In this document: one piece after another, positions 46,826 to 57,559 of the stretch
Layout of the letters: every line of letters begins with the position of its first letter
Position numbering within the stretch: position 1 is the stretch's first letter
NCBI GenBank assembly: GCA_030760725.1
Contig: JASWHV010000011.1
Span: 81,135,765 to 81,199,764 of the forward strand
Length of the DNA stretch: 64,000 bases
Direction: 5' to 3'
From: Neostapfia colusana
Taxonomy: Eukaryota; Streptophyta; Magnoliopsida; Poales; Poaceae
Notes under the pieces: model-generated
The model's database searches: none
What the model was told of the DNA's origin: nothing
What the model saw: the letters and a program-made list of their open reading frames with translations, nothing else
Program-made: the position numbers and the translations under genes

Positions 46826-47934
46826 TGTGACACCCTCAATTCTGTGGAAAAACCACGGAAACGAGAACTAATGCATATGTGTGCCCAGGATGTTCATCAC
46901 ACATACACATTATTTCCACAAACTGAATTCAGAATATTTATAATCACGAATAGCAGAGTTTATTACAATGTCTCATGAGTCTTGGACTCATGCTCACAGC
47001 GGAAGTCTTGTTTCTAATGCGGAAGCAAATCTAAGCCGAAGTGACTCCATCTCTACTCCCTCCACAGGCAAGGTTGAGAATAGATCACACGCCTTAATCC
47101 CCCACTTGGTCTTCACAGTAGGCTTCTCCTGCTGCTGATGATGAAATAATAATGCAAGGTTGAGTACAATGATGTACTCAGCAAGTGCGGGAAAACACAT
47201 GATATGCAGCTCATAACAAGGTAGGTATAAAAAGGATTATTTGTAGGAAAGCAAATTTATAAAATCATGATAAAACAGCAACTTAACTTTAAATGAATGT
47301 AATCCCAACATGAATTAAATTACCAACATACCTCCATCCCTTTCCGTGTTCCACCCGAACATTAATCAACCTTTATTCATACTCATGAATACCTCCTCGT
47401 ATTCGCCACCATCTCACGAATACCTTCCCGTATTTGCTACCATCTCATCTCATAAAACAACTTCGCCTCGCACCGAGACAAATCTCATGTCATGACTCAA
47501 CAATCATGCAATCATCCCATCACCCGGACTCAACAGTCCCAACAACCAAACCATAAACAAACTCATTAACCATAAACAAGAACCTTCCCAATAACCATCC
47601 CAACTAATCATGGCAGTTTAGCCAGGTGCTTGTGTCCGTAAGCTCGGCTATCATGATAGTTTTAATAACTCTGCAGAGTTTGCACCTCTTTACCCACAAG
47701 TTTGTGATTTCGTCACCCGTCGGCGACTGCAGAACCTCCATTATACCAGTACACAACCGTCGGTGTATGGTCAAGAGATCACAAAATAGCCTTTACAAAA
47801 GGGGTTACTAGATGTATGGACTCACTAAGGTTTCACCGGCAGGCTAGAATCTCCAATTCTCCCACCCACAGGCCCCTCTTGTGCCATGCAGTTCCCAGGG
47901 CAGTCCTCACTCGACTCCCATTCCCCGCGCCTTC

Positions 47935-50900
47935 TGTGGCGCCCTCAATTCTGTGGAAAACCACAGAACCAAGAACTAATGCATATGTGTGCCCAGGATG
48001 TTCATCACACATACACATACGTTCCACAAACTGAATTCAGATTTATATATTACCACGAATAACAGAGTTTATTACAATACCTCATGAGTCTTGGACTCAC
48101 GCTCACAGCGGAAGTCTTATTTCTATGCAGCGGAAGTCTTTATTCTAATGCGGAAGCAATTCAACTAATGCAGAAGCAAATCTAAGCAGAAGTGGCTCCA
48201 TCTCTACTCTCTCCACAGGCAAGGTTGAGAACAGATCACACGCCATAATGCTCCACTTGGTCTTTATAGTAGGCTTCTCCTGCTGCTGCTGATGAAGTAA
48301 TAATGCAAGTTTGAGTACAATAATGTACTCAGCAAGTGCGGGAATAACACATGATATGCAGCTTATAACAAGGTAGGTATAAAAAGGCTTATTTGCAGAA
48401 AAGCAGATTTGTAAAACCATGATAAAACAGCAACTTAACTTTAGATGAATGTAATCCCAGCATGAATTAAATTACCAACATCCCTCCATCCCTTTTCGTG
48501 TTCCATCTGAACATTAACCAACCTTTATTCACACTCACGAATACCTCCTCGTATTCGCTACCATCTCACGAATACCTTCCCGTATTCGCTACCATCTCAT
48601 CTCATAAAACATCCTCGTCTCATACCGAGACCAAACTCGTTGCCATGACTCAACAATCATGCAACCATCTTATCACCCGGACTCAACAGTCCTAAACCAT
48701 AACCATGACCAAACCAATAACCATAACCAAAAACCTTCCCTTTAACCATCCAAACTAATCATGGCAGTTTAGCCAGGTGCTCGTGACCGTAAGCTCGGCT
48801 ATCATGATAGTTTTATTAACTCTGCAGGGTTTGCACCTCTTTACCCACAAGTTTGTGATTTCGTCACCCGTCGGCGACTGCAGAACCTCCATTAGACCAG
48901 TACACGACCGTCGGTGTATGGCCAAGAGATCACAAAATAGCCTTTACAAAGGGGTTACTAGATGTATGGACTCACTAAGGTTTCACCGGCAGGCTAGAAT
49001 CTCCAATTCTCCCACCCACGGGCCCCCTCTTGTGCCATGCTGTTCCCAGGGCAGTCCTCACTCGACTCCCATTCCCCGCGCCTTCCACAGTCCATAACAC
49101 TCTAGCAACTTACCTAATTACTCAGCTAAGCCGCACCCATACTTGGCCTTGTGGTGGCACTGTTATCCTGGCATGTGCATGCATGAACCGGTCCTTAGAT
49201 CTACGGCAAGTAAACCACCATCTCATGCTACCTCACTCACAAACTCAATCTTGCCTAGATCTCCCTCCGATCCATATCCCTTATTAACATCAGTTTCTTA
49301 TTATCAATACGAGTGCAGTTAGCTAGACACATCTATCTCGCTTCCCAATCCCATAGACTCAGCGAAGCATGAAACAAAAACCATACTCGACTCATAAACT
49401 TCCCAGGCGACAAGGGTGGTTTAACCAAAACTAGTAAACTCCTATAAAAAGGGTTTCCCATCATGTTTGACTCAGTACGCACACCTTTTTCGCAAAACAA
49501 AACAGTTTTACCCAAAACATAGGATCAATATGGTCAAGGAGCACTTGCCTTGTTCTTGCGGTTCCGGTTGTTCTTGAATCTCAAAACCTGGTTGCTGCAG
49601 TTCGTCGTAGACAGCTCCCTGAGCTTGTCCTGCTAGGTAGGATCACGTGCATACAAGATTCACAGCAATCAATATCATGCACAAACCTTAAACTAGATGC
49701 GATGATGCATATGCAGGTTATCCTATGATTTTTATTAGATTGGTGTGTTCTTGCATGGCTTGCATGGACAGAGGTGTTCGGATCAAAGGTGGACGTGGCA
49801 ATGACCTGGTCTTTAGACCAATCTGATCATCAATTGATCTGTCCACGAGAAGGCTTCTGATCGAAAGGAATCAAAGAACAGATGCAAGGGAAATACAATA
49901 ATGCCGTAAGGTGGTGTCGGAGTCCTACCTTATGCCCTTCTGGGTTTTTTCGAGGTCCTCCTCAGACCGCTCGGTTCTCCTCCGATGATCTCCCTTGTTG
50001 CGCTTCGTCGATGGCTTTCTCGGCGAGTTAGGGCTAGGGCTCTAAGTCGTCGGCTCAGGATTTGGAAAAAGAAGTCTGTGGTTTCGGCCAGAGGTTCTGG
50101 GTTCTATTTATAATCGGGAGGAGAAGAGTCCTAATCTGATTGTATCCCGAATAAGAGTCTTATTCAGATCGTCGTTGGATCCTATCATCTTATCTTTAGT
50201 TGATTTGGTGCGGTAACGTTGTGGAATTCAGGTCAGTTTCCTTTACGTACCGGTATTCTTACTCGTACAGCTGCTCCAGAACTCGTTACCTTCGCGGTGA
50301 TGAGCTCCGGAGGCTCCACGTGTCCTTTCGGGGCCTGGTCTCTCCTTTTCCGCAGAGACGAGCTCCGGTTGTGATGCGTGTCAATCGACCGAGACCTCCC
50401 CCTCCTTTGGAGGTGAGCTCCACGCACGCCACGTGTTGGCGCCGGTCTTTTCCTCTCTTCTTTCTTCAGGGACATGCCCCGAGGTCGACACGTGTCTAGT
50501 AGCGAACAGACCTCCCGGAGATAAGCTCCGGTGGCGACACGTGTCCGATAGATCTGGTCCTCTTGAAGGTGGGCTCCGAGATCGACACGTATCCCGCGCG
50601 ACTGGTCCTCTGACTTCGGCGAGGACTAGCTCCGAGGATGACACGTGTCCTGCTGAAATGCATTTGCTTCTTCCGCAGAGGCTAGCTCCGTGTCCAACAC
50701 GTGCACCACAGGATCGGACCTCTCCCCTTTGCGGAGACGAGCCCCGAGCCTGCCACGTAGCCAGCTTGGCGGCGGCCTCTCCCCACTTCGCAGGGATGAG
50801 CTCCGAACACGCCATGTGGCCAGCGGCCGTGGTGAGTTGTCTTCGGCGCTTTCTGAGAGCGGGATTCGGCTCTCATTGGCTATCCCTTTTGATATTTTTC

Positions 50901-50978
50901 TTTGTTCCTTCTTCTCTTAAAATGTTTCCTCTTCATAAAACATGAACATATGCTGACACCCGAGATGAGGGTGTCACA
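47935..50978 (-). mobile_element. S: solo LTR (group 2)
   Basis: 3,044 bp with TG...CA ends and perfect 5-bp duplications CCTTC (47930-47934 and 50979-50983). The A LTR reads through when S is disregarded. It contains all LTR parts: terminal exon (48236-48279), hairpin (48313-48330), mini-exon (49549-49632), TATAAAT (about 50108) and the degenerate G-box array (50290-50820). No internal region, so it is a solo LTR. Confidence 0.93.
48236..49632 (-). CDS. LTR-encoded spliced ORF exons 2-3, copy in S
   Basis: Minus strand exon 2 is 49632-49549 (84 bp, after CCTAG, before GCAAGTG), almost identical in residues to D (GQAQGAVYDELQQ). Exon 3 is 48279-48236 after CAGCAG. The TAG of D and H is TAT here, so the frame extends three codons to TGA at 48238-48236. 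The phase is kept. The exon 1 donor seen in D and H is altered here, with a GTAGG alternative next to it. Confidence 0.42.
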
Positions 50979-51460
50979 CCTTCCACAGTCCATAACACTC
51001 TAGCAACTTACCTAATTACTCAGCTAAGCCGCACCCATACTTGGCCTTGTGGTGGCACTGTTATCCTGGCATGTGCATGCATGAACCGGTCCTTTAATCT
51101 ATGGCAAGTACACCACCGTCTCATGCTACCTCATTCACAAACCCAGTCTTGCCTAGATCTCCCTCCGATCCATGTTCATTTAACATCATCAGTTTCTCAT
51201 TATCAATATGAGTGCAGTTAGCTAGACACATCTATCTCGCTTCCCAATCCCATAGACTCAGCGAAACATAAAGCAAAAACCATACCCGACTCATAAACTT
51301 CCCTGGCGACAAGGGTGGTTTAACCAAGGCTAATAAACTCCTATAAAAGGGTTTCCTATCTTGCATGGCTTGCATGGATTTCTCTGTTCCTTCTTCTCTT
51401 AAAATGTTTCCTCTTCATAAAACATGAACATATGCTGACACCCGAGATGAGGGTGTCACA

Positions 51461-51499
51461 AATCTACCCCCCTTAAATTGAATCTCGCCCTCGAGATTC
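51461..51499 (-). promoter_or_regulatory. Polypurine tract and palindrome at 3' end of A
   Basis: The minus strand reads a perfect-arm palindrome GAATCTCGAGGGCGAGATTC (51499-51480), then AATTTAAGGGGGGTAGATT, then the LTR start. AAGGGGGG is the polypurine tract. The pol stop TAA (51475-51473) lies between palindrome and tract, so the palindrome is also the last pol codons. Confidence 0.75.
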
Positions 51500-53031
51500 G
51501 TTAGTAGAAAATAGATGGCGAAATTCTGCCTTGATATCCTCTTCACGCTCCCATGTGGCTTCAGCTTCGGTGTGGTGACTCCATTGTACCTTGCACCATC
51601 GGATCACCTTGTTCCGGGTGACCCTTTCCTTTGCGTCCAAAATTTGGACAAGGTATTCAGCATAAGTCAGGTCCTTTTGAAGTTCAAGCTCTCCCATTGA
51701 TACTTGTTCCTCTGGTACTTTTAAGCACTTCTTGAGCTGGGATACATGAAACACGTCATGTACGTCGGGGAGGTGGTTTGGGAGCTCTAGTTGATAGGCT
51801 ACTTCTCCTCGCTTATTCAGAATCTTAAATGGTCCGATGTAGCGAGGTGCTAGCTTTCCTTTGACGTTGAAACGTCGTTGGCCTCGGATAGGCGATACCT
51901 TAAGGTATACGAAGTATCCCACTTCGAAAGTCAACTTCCTTCGCCTATTGTTCGCATAGCCTTTCTGTCGTGACTGAGCAGCCTTTAAGTTCTTCCGTAC
52001 CGTTTGGACTTGCTCTTCGGCTTCTTGTAGCACTTCGGGTCCAAACACCTGGTTCTCTTCGGTCTCATTCCAGAACAGTGGCATTCTACACCTTCTACCA
52101 TATAAGGCTTCGAAAGGCGACATTTTCAAGCTAGCTTGATAACTGTTGTTATAGGAGAATTCGGCATACGGTAAACTCCTATCCCAACTACGCCCACGTT
52201 TCAAGGCGCAAGCTCTCAACATGTCCTCCAAAATTTGGTTCGTCCTTTCGGTTTGTCCATCTGTTTGTGGGTGATAGGCAGAGCTAAAATCCAGTCGTGT
52301 ACCCATGGCTTTCTGCAGCTTCCTCCAGAATCTAGAGGTAAACTGAGAACCTCGATCTGAGACTATCCTCCTCGGAACTCCGTGACGGCACACGATCTGC
52401 TCCATGTATAACTCTGCCAATTGTGCAACGTTGTAACTGGCCTTTACAGGAAGAAAATAAGCGGTTTTCGTCAATCGGTCCACAATGACCCAGATGGAGT
52501 CGTATCCCGACTGAGTATGTGGCAATCCGACGATGAAATCCATACTGACATCCTCCCACTTCCACTCGGGTATCTTCAAAGGTTGCAACAATCCAGCGGG
52601 TTTTTGATGTTCGGCCTCCACCCGTTGGCATGTGTCGCATAGGCAACGTATTCGGCTATATCCATCTTCATACCATTCCACCAATAACACGTTTTCAAGT
52701 CCTTGTACATTTTGGTGCTTCCGGGATGTATGGAATAGGGGGAATCATGTGCCTCCTTCAATATCATGTCGCGGAGATGTCTTATGTTTGGCACACAAAT
52801 CCTTTTTCCTAGCCAGAGCGTACCCTTTTCATCCTCGAAATCCTTCTCTATTCCTTGTTGGATTCTTTCCTTGATCTCCTTGATCCCCTCGTCCGTTGCT
52901 TGGCCCTCTCTTATTTCTTGCTCCAATGAGGAGTGGATCTCTATTATTTCCATGTTATTCAAGAATCCGAGGTGCAACCATTCAAACTCCTTACGTAGTT
53001 CGGGTGGTAGCTCCCGAACCGTGAGTTGGTG
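51473..53031 (-). pseudogene. pol fragment of A (integrase and chromodomain)
   Basis: From the B insertion: the end of the RNase H-integrase linker, GKRICVPNIRHLRD, the zinc region HPGSTKMYKDLKTCYWW, a one-base deletion near 52644 before the CDTCQ motif, then 52640-51473 open: MDFIVGLP, SDRGSQFTSRFW, TDGQTERTNQ, and a chromodomain (ILDAKERVTRNKVIRW, then QWSHHTEAEATWE). Apart from the one-base deletion this part is intact, so A is younger or better kept than H. Confidence 0.9.
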
Positions 53032-53608
53032 TGTAACACCCCAAAATTTTGATTCAAAACCCTAAATCATGTTAAGAGGGGGATTTAAAAATTTTTGGAC
53101 GTGTTGCATGTTTTGCAAAAATTCAAATTCAAACTGGAATTCAAATTAAACTCAAATCAGAAAAGAAATAGAAAAAGAAAAAGAGAAAACAGAAAAAAAC
53201 CGGCCAGTGGGCCGAAACCCACCGGCCGGCCCAGCCAGCGCCCGCGCCAGCCCGCAGCCGCGCGCGCCGCTTCCTTCTGCTGACCGGTGGGACCCACCAG
53301 ATCGTCGTCTACCTCGCGCCCGCGCCGGACTCCCTCTCACCCGAATCAAAACCGATTGGGATTTCGGCGTATCCTCGCTGAATTCTGTTCGTAGGCGACG
53401 CGGACTTGATCTAAACCACCCCGCCGCCCTCCCCCGTCTATAAAAACCCCGGCCTCATTCTGTTTTTCCCACGCGATCGGCTGTTTTTACTCCGGTGAGA
53501 ACCGAGACTTCTCCAGTGAATTCTGGCCGATCTAAGCTCGGAAATTCCGATCTAACTCGCTGGTCTTGATCCACCGCCTCCGGGAACCTTGCAGGTGCAG
53601 AAAACTCG

Positions 53609-54761
53609 GTGACTTGCGGTGTAAACACAGCGCCGACGAGCCTCGCCGTGAATTCACCTCGGACCTCGTCGCCGATCACCTTCCAGGACCTCCGAGCTCA
53701 AGAAAACCCCCGAGGTGAGATCCCCGACCTCCCCTCCACCGATCTATACCATAAAATCACAGTTCTAGGAAGAATTCTCGAAGATCCGAAAGTCTCCGAC
53801 GAGATCGCCGCTTCCCGCCGCCGTGCGCCGCCGGCAGCGCCGCCCGCGCTCGATCAGAGCGACGTGGCCGCTTGTGCGCCGTTTATTTTAAATCGCACGG
53901 TAGGGTATAAACCCCCGCGTACCGGTTCGATGTTATAATCTCGGCCGTCGGTTTAAAATCGGATGGTCCACATCAGCCCCGCGTTATTAAGACTGGAAAT
54001 CTTACGTGCTACCCCCTGGGGTTCTCGGGAAATAAGAGCTAGCCCCGGAAACTTCTGATCTAGCCCCTGGAACTTCAGAAAATCATGTAAATTTATTTAA
54101 AAATCAGTTTTAGCCCCTGGACTTAATAAAAATTAAGAAAAACTCCTCTGTTAAGTGTAGCTAGACCCCTGGAAATTCTTAAAATAATATAATAGCCCCT
54201 GCAGTAGGGTGAGTTTACCTTTTTAGCCCTGTTTAGTATTTAATTTAGGAAATTGAATATGTGGCTAGTGTTTAAAAATTAAAAAGTGGGACAAACATAT
54301 TGTCAAAATTTAATTAAAGACTTTCTCAGTATTTAGGAAACTTTGGAGTGAGATAAAAACATATTTTGGGCTGAATTGAATCTGTTTAATTTATTATTCA
54401 CATTTAGGGACACATTTTAAGTAATGGATAGTTTTAGAAAATAGGGAAAATAATTGTGAAATAGTTTACATCAGAGGCCAAGGTCAAAATATGTGATTAA
54501 ATTATTTAGGACCAGAACCCATTCTGTTTAGATGATGTGTATTACTAATTTCATAATAAAGCACACATGTATGCATAGGAAAATAAATCTGAAAATATAG
54601 CAACTAGCAAATGATAAATGGAGTTTCTAAAATCCAAAGAATTCAGTTTAGGGTTGGTAGAATTTCTGAAGGCACATATGGAGAAGAAAAATATCTTTCA
54701 TACATACTTGGTAGTAAAAAGGTGTAGTAGTTGAATATAAGGAATTTATTTAAATTGGAAA

Positions 54762-54816
<55 letters not shown>

Positions 54817-56255
54817 TGTAAGTATAAATGTGAACACCAAAGTAGGAATCATATACACATGATTAAAAGTGTATGCAAGCCACAAATCAACACACATAGA
54901 GTAACCACAACACATATAATGGTGAATGACTTTCATCAATATGAATGTGTGGTTTGTATGAAGTGGAAGTGTGAACTATGTCTTATGGATTGTTGTTTTT
55001 CTTTTGCTATGTGTGATGGTATGATGTAGAACCTGCTCAAGAGCAAGTTATTCCTTTCAAAGATCAGGACTACCCATTTCAAGAGCAGCAAGAAGGAGGC
55101 AAGTGTCCTTGACCACTTTGATCCTATGCTAGGATGTGTAGATAGAATTATTTGCATTGTCAAATGAAATATGAAACCCATGTTAGGAAGTTTCCCTAGA
55201 ATTGCATTACCTTGTTTCCTTGTAGCTTGGGTTGGGATTTATTTTATCATGTCATTTATTATTATGCATATGCTTAGCCATGCTTAGAATGGGATATTTG
55301 GGATATGAGATCATCAGTTTATTTTACCATACTCTTGAATGAGATATTGTGAGATATGTAGAGGTAGGGATCAAGGCAAGTTGGAAGTTTTGGTTGTGTG
55401 CTGGGTGCACGAGACTTGGGTTTGTGTTTAGTACTTGCCTGGATCCTAAGGACCGGTTCATGGAGCATGTAACCTGGCTTTACCGTGCCAACCACATGCT
55501 TAGATGGGGCAGCTTGGCCAATTAATTAGGTGTATCCCCGGCGTAGTATGGGTGTGTTGGATGGTGCGGGGAATAGGTGTCAGCTGGACTACCATATGAA
55601 CCGCAAGGCTCAAGAGGGGGCCACTGCAGCGGGGTTGGAGCCTCTTGTATGCTGTTAGGGGTGAAACCTCAGTGGGCCCATGCTCGTCGGGAATCCCTTT
55701 GTAAAGGCTTCATAGTGATCTCGTGGCTACACACCTGGGAAGTGTGAATGTGGTTCGTAGCCACTGACATAATGTAGGTTCTTTTAGTCCACCCGGCAAC
55801 GGGGGATAAAATCACTACATGTGGGTACAGTGGTGCAAACTCTGCAGAGTCAAAACTGTCATGACAGCCGTGCTCACGGTCAAGAGCGGCTTGGACTTGT
55901 TCATGATTAGAGGATTGATGGTTTTGGAAGTTGTGGATGTTACGCGGGGAGCTTAACATTGGAAATGATGTTATGGTTATTGGATTATGATGATGGGATG
56001 GGAGATTGGGACCATTTCACTTGTGTAGTAATGTAGGTGCTTAATAAGCTAAGGTGATAGGTATTAAGTGCGTAGTGCTTTAACCATGAGTTCAACCTCT
56101 CCTTGATCTAGCCATGCATGATATAATTTTCCCACACTTGCTGAGTACCATTGGTACTCAACCTTGCATACTTTGTTGGTTTATATTGTTTCTCAGGTCA
56201 AGATAATGAGGTGGTGTATAATGACCAAGACTTTGGACCTAAAGAAGGTTTCTAG
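53609..56255 (+). CDS. LTR-encoded spliced ORF, copy in B
   Basis: Exon 1 is open from a TGA at about 53567, through GTG at 53609, to 53714 (donor GAG|GTGAGA). Exon 2 is 55030-55098 (69 bp) after a pyrimidine-rich tract and GATGTAG, before GCAAGTG. Exon 3 is 56197-56255 after TATTGTTTCTCAG, ending TAG. The frame is uninterrupted across both joins. No ATG is seen in exon 1 in this frame, so initiation is unresolved (non-AUG, or a further upstream exon). Exon 3 is 15 bp longer than in C, exactly five codons. Confidence 0.5.
54765..54812. repeat. (AT)24 microsatellite in B LTR
   Basis: A pure AT run where the C LTRs have only about six to seven repeats (near 6615 and 15850). It is a slippage expansion specific to B. 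Confidence 0.92.
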
Positions 56256-56507
56256 GTTCATGGAGACCCCGGGCAACACCTGTGATGGAGCCCTCAAGAA
56301 TAATATTCCGCTGCTAGTTTGTTTATTTGTGATGAACTTATTATTGTCCATCGAGACATTTGCCATGTAAGACTTATTTATATTCGACACCTGGCTTGTA
56401 ATAAATGATGCTTCACTATTTGTCATCACATGTATGAGAAAATGATCCTGGCATACATGTGATATTCACTTGGTTGTTCTTCGAAAAAACTGGGTGTGAC
56501 AAGAATT

Positions 56508-56521
56508 GGTATCAGAGCCAA
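56508..56521 (+). other. Primer-binding site of B (initiator tRNA-Met)
   Basis: TGGTATCAGAGCCA lies six bases after the LTR end at 56501. Confidence 0.9.
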
Positions 56522-56715
56522 GGTTGCCCGTAGGAACGTGGAACTAGGTAGCAATGGACGTATTTAAGGGCCCTATTTTCTTAAAAACTATTTTACAAGG
56601 TGTGTGTTGAAAAGTGTTATTTAATGGAGTCACTTCATCTTACCCCAACTTTCATTCAAAATAGGATTTTTGTTTAAAAGTTTATCTAACCTAGTTTAAA
56701 TGCTTTTTGTTTTAG

Positions 56716-57495
56716 ATGGTTCCCATGATTCGCACCGCTCGCAAGTCTACAGGAGGGAGAGTTCCCGTAGTTGCCCTTGCCCAAAGAGAGGAGAGCCGTC
56801 CGGTTACGTACCTTTCCTACGGATTGACAGTAGGAGGCTTGTTGCGCCGTCTTCGACGTATGCTCCAAGCCGCCGGCAATACGGGCAAGCTAATCATACA
56901 CTATAGCTCCACCAGGACCATCTGGGAGAAGCGGGAAGAATGGAGTTCAGAAATGAGGATTATCCATGAAAATCAGCTGCTTAAGATCCACCACTCTCCA
57001 GCTTGTCGAGCAACATAGGTCGATGTGGAGAAGGATGTCACCTGGGAGGCCATCACCTGCCAGAGTCACATCTATCGTCGACACTTGGACAGGACTGAGT
57101 ACATGTACGTCCTCCAGCGCGAGAGCGGTACAACGGAGTACAAGTACCTGCCAGTGCAGCAATGGACTTCCCATGAGCACATGGACTTGTGCTTGGAGGA
57201 TGCTGCTATACTTAGCACTCGACTGCAGGAGTGTCTGCAAGAGCTTCAGGATGTTCGGGACACCCTGAAGGAAACGGAGGCGTTGCTGCGAGCCTGCCTG
57301 AGGGCGAGAGAAAGAGGAGATGGGAATGAACTGTGTGTCACCACGAATGATACATGGACTCCTGACTCCCCAGATCGTCAGGCGATAAGGCGTCGTCGCA
57401 CTTCTCCACCAGCAGCCTCCCAACCCAAAGCAGAGTCAGAAGGCATCCGAAATGATGAGGAAGATCTCAAGGAGCCTGCTCAAGAAAACGAGTAG
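56716..57495 (+). pseudogene. ORF1 upstream of gag in B (one nonsense codon)
   Basis: 260 codons including the stop from ATG 56716, directly after TTTGTTTTAG. One in-frame TAG (57016-57018) stands where C has CAG (Gln), a single C-to-T change. Otherwise open and collinear with C's ORF1: a basic start (RTARKSTGGRVPV), GLLRRLRRML, a central part, a coiled-coil-like stretch (ECLQELQDVRDTLKETEALL), RRRR and an acidic tail. It is not gag: gag follows separately in C. I do not recognise the family. A nucleic-acid-binding or accessory role is only a guess from the basic segments. Confidence 0.75.
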
Positions 57496-57559
57496 TGTAG
57501 AGTCCTTCCCTTAGTTAGCAAGATGTCGAATAGTCGAGTCGTTACGTTAAGTTAATGGT

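Larger units (their letters stand above)
46826..51460 (-). repeat. A 3' LTR with S nested and two internal deletions
   Basis: Its own sequence is 46826-47934 and 50984-51460, about 1.6 kb. At 51358-51361 the LTR jumps from TTTCCTATC to TTGCATGGCTTGCATGGA, then at about 51378 to TTTCTCTGTTCC. Compared with S these jumps omit roughly 290-310 bp and 1.1 kb, including the promoter array. The LTR starts TGTGACACCCTCATCTCGG at 51460. Confidence 0.82.
46826..53031 (-). mobile_element. Element A: Tekay-type (group 2) retrotransposon, 3' part
   Basis: Minus strand: integrase region (53031-51473), polypurine tract, 3' LTR (51460-46826). It is inserted in H's chromodomain (TSD candidate AAGGT, 46821-46825). 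B interrupts the integrase at 53032, so the 5' part of A lies beyond the right edge. Confidence 0.88.
53032..56501 (+). repeat. B 5' LTR
   Basis: 3,470 bp, collinear with the C LTRs, ending AACTGGGTGTGACA. TATAAAAA at 53439-53446. 53940-54760 and 54820-55020 are AT-rich with nothing but the AT run noted separately. Confidence 0.95.
53032..57559 (+). mobile_element. Element B: Tekay-type (group 1) retrotransposon, 5' part
   Basis: It starts TGTAACACCCCAAAATTTTG after TGGTG (TSD candidate 53027-53031). 5' LTR, primer-binding site and ORF1 are present. The Sirevirus interrupts it at 57560, before gag. Same family as C but opposite orientation. Confidence 0.92.
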
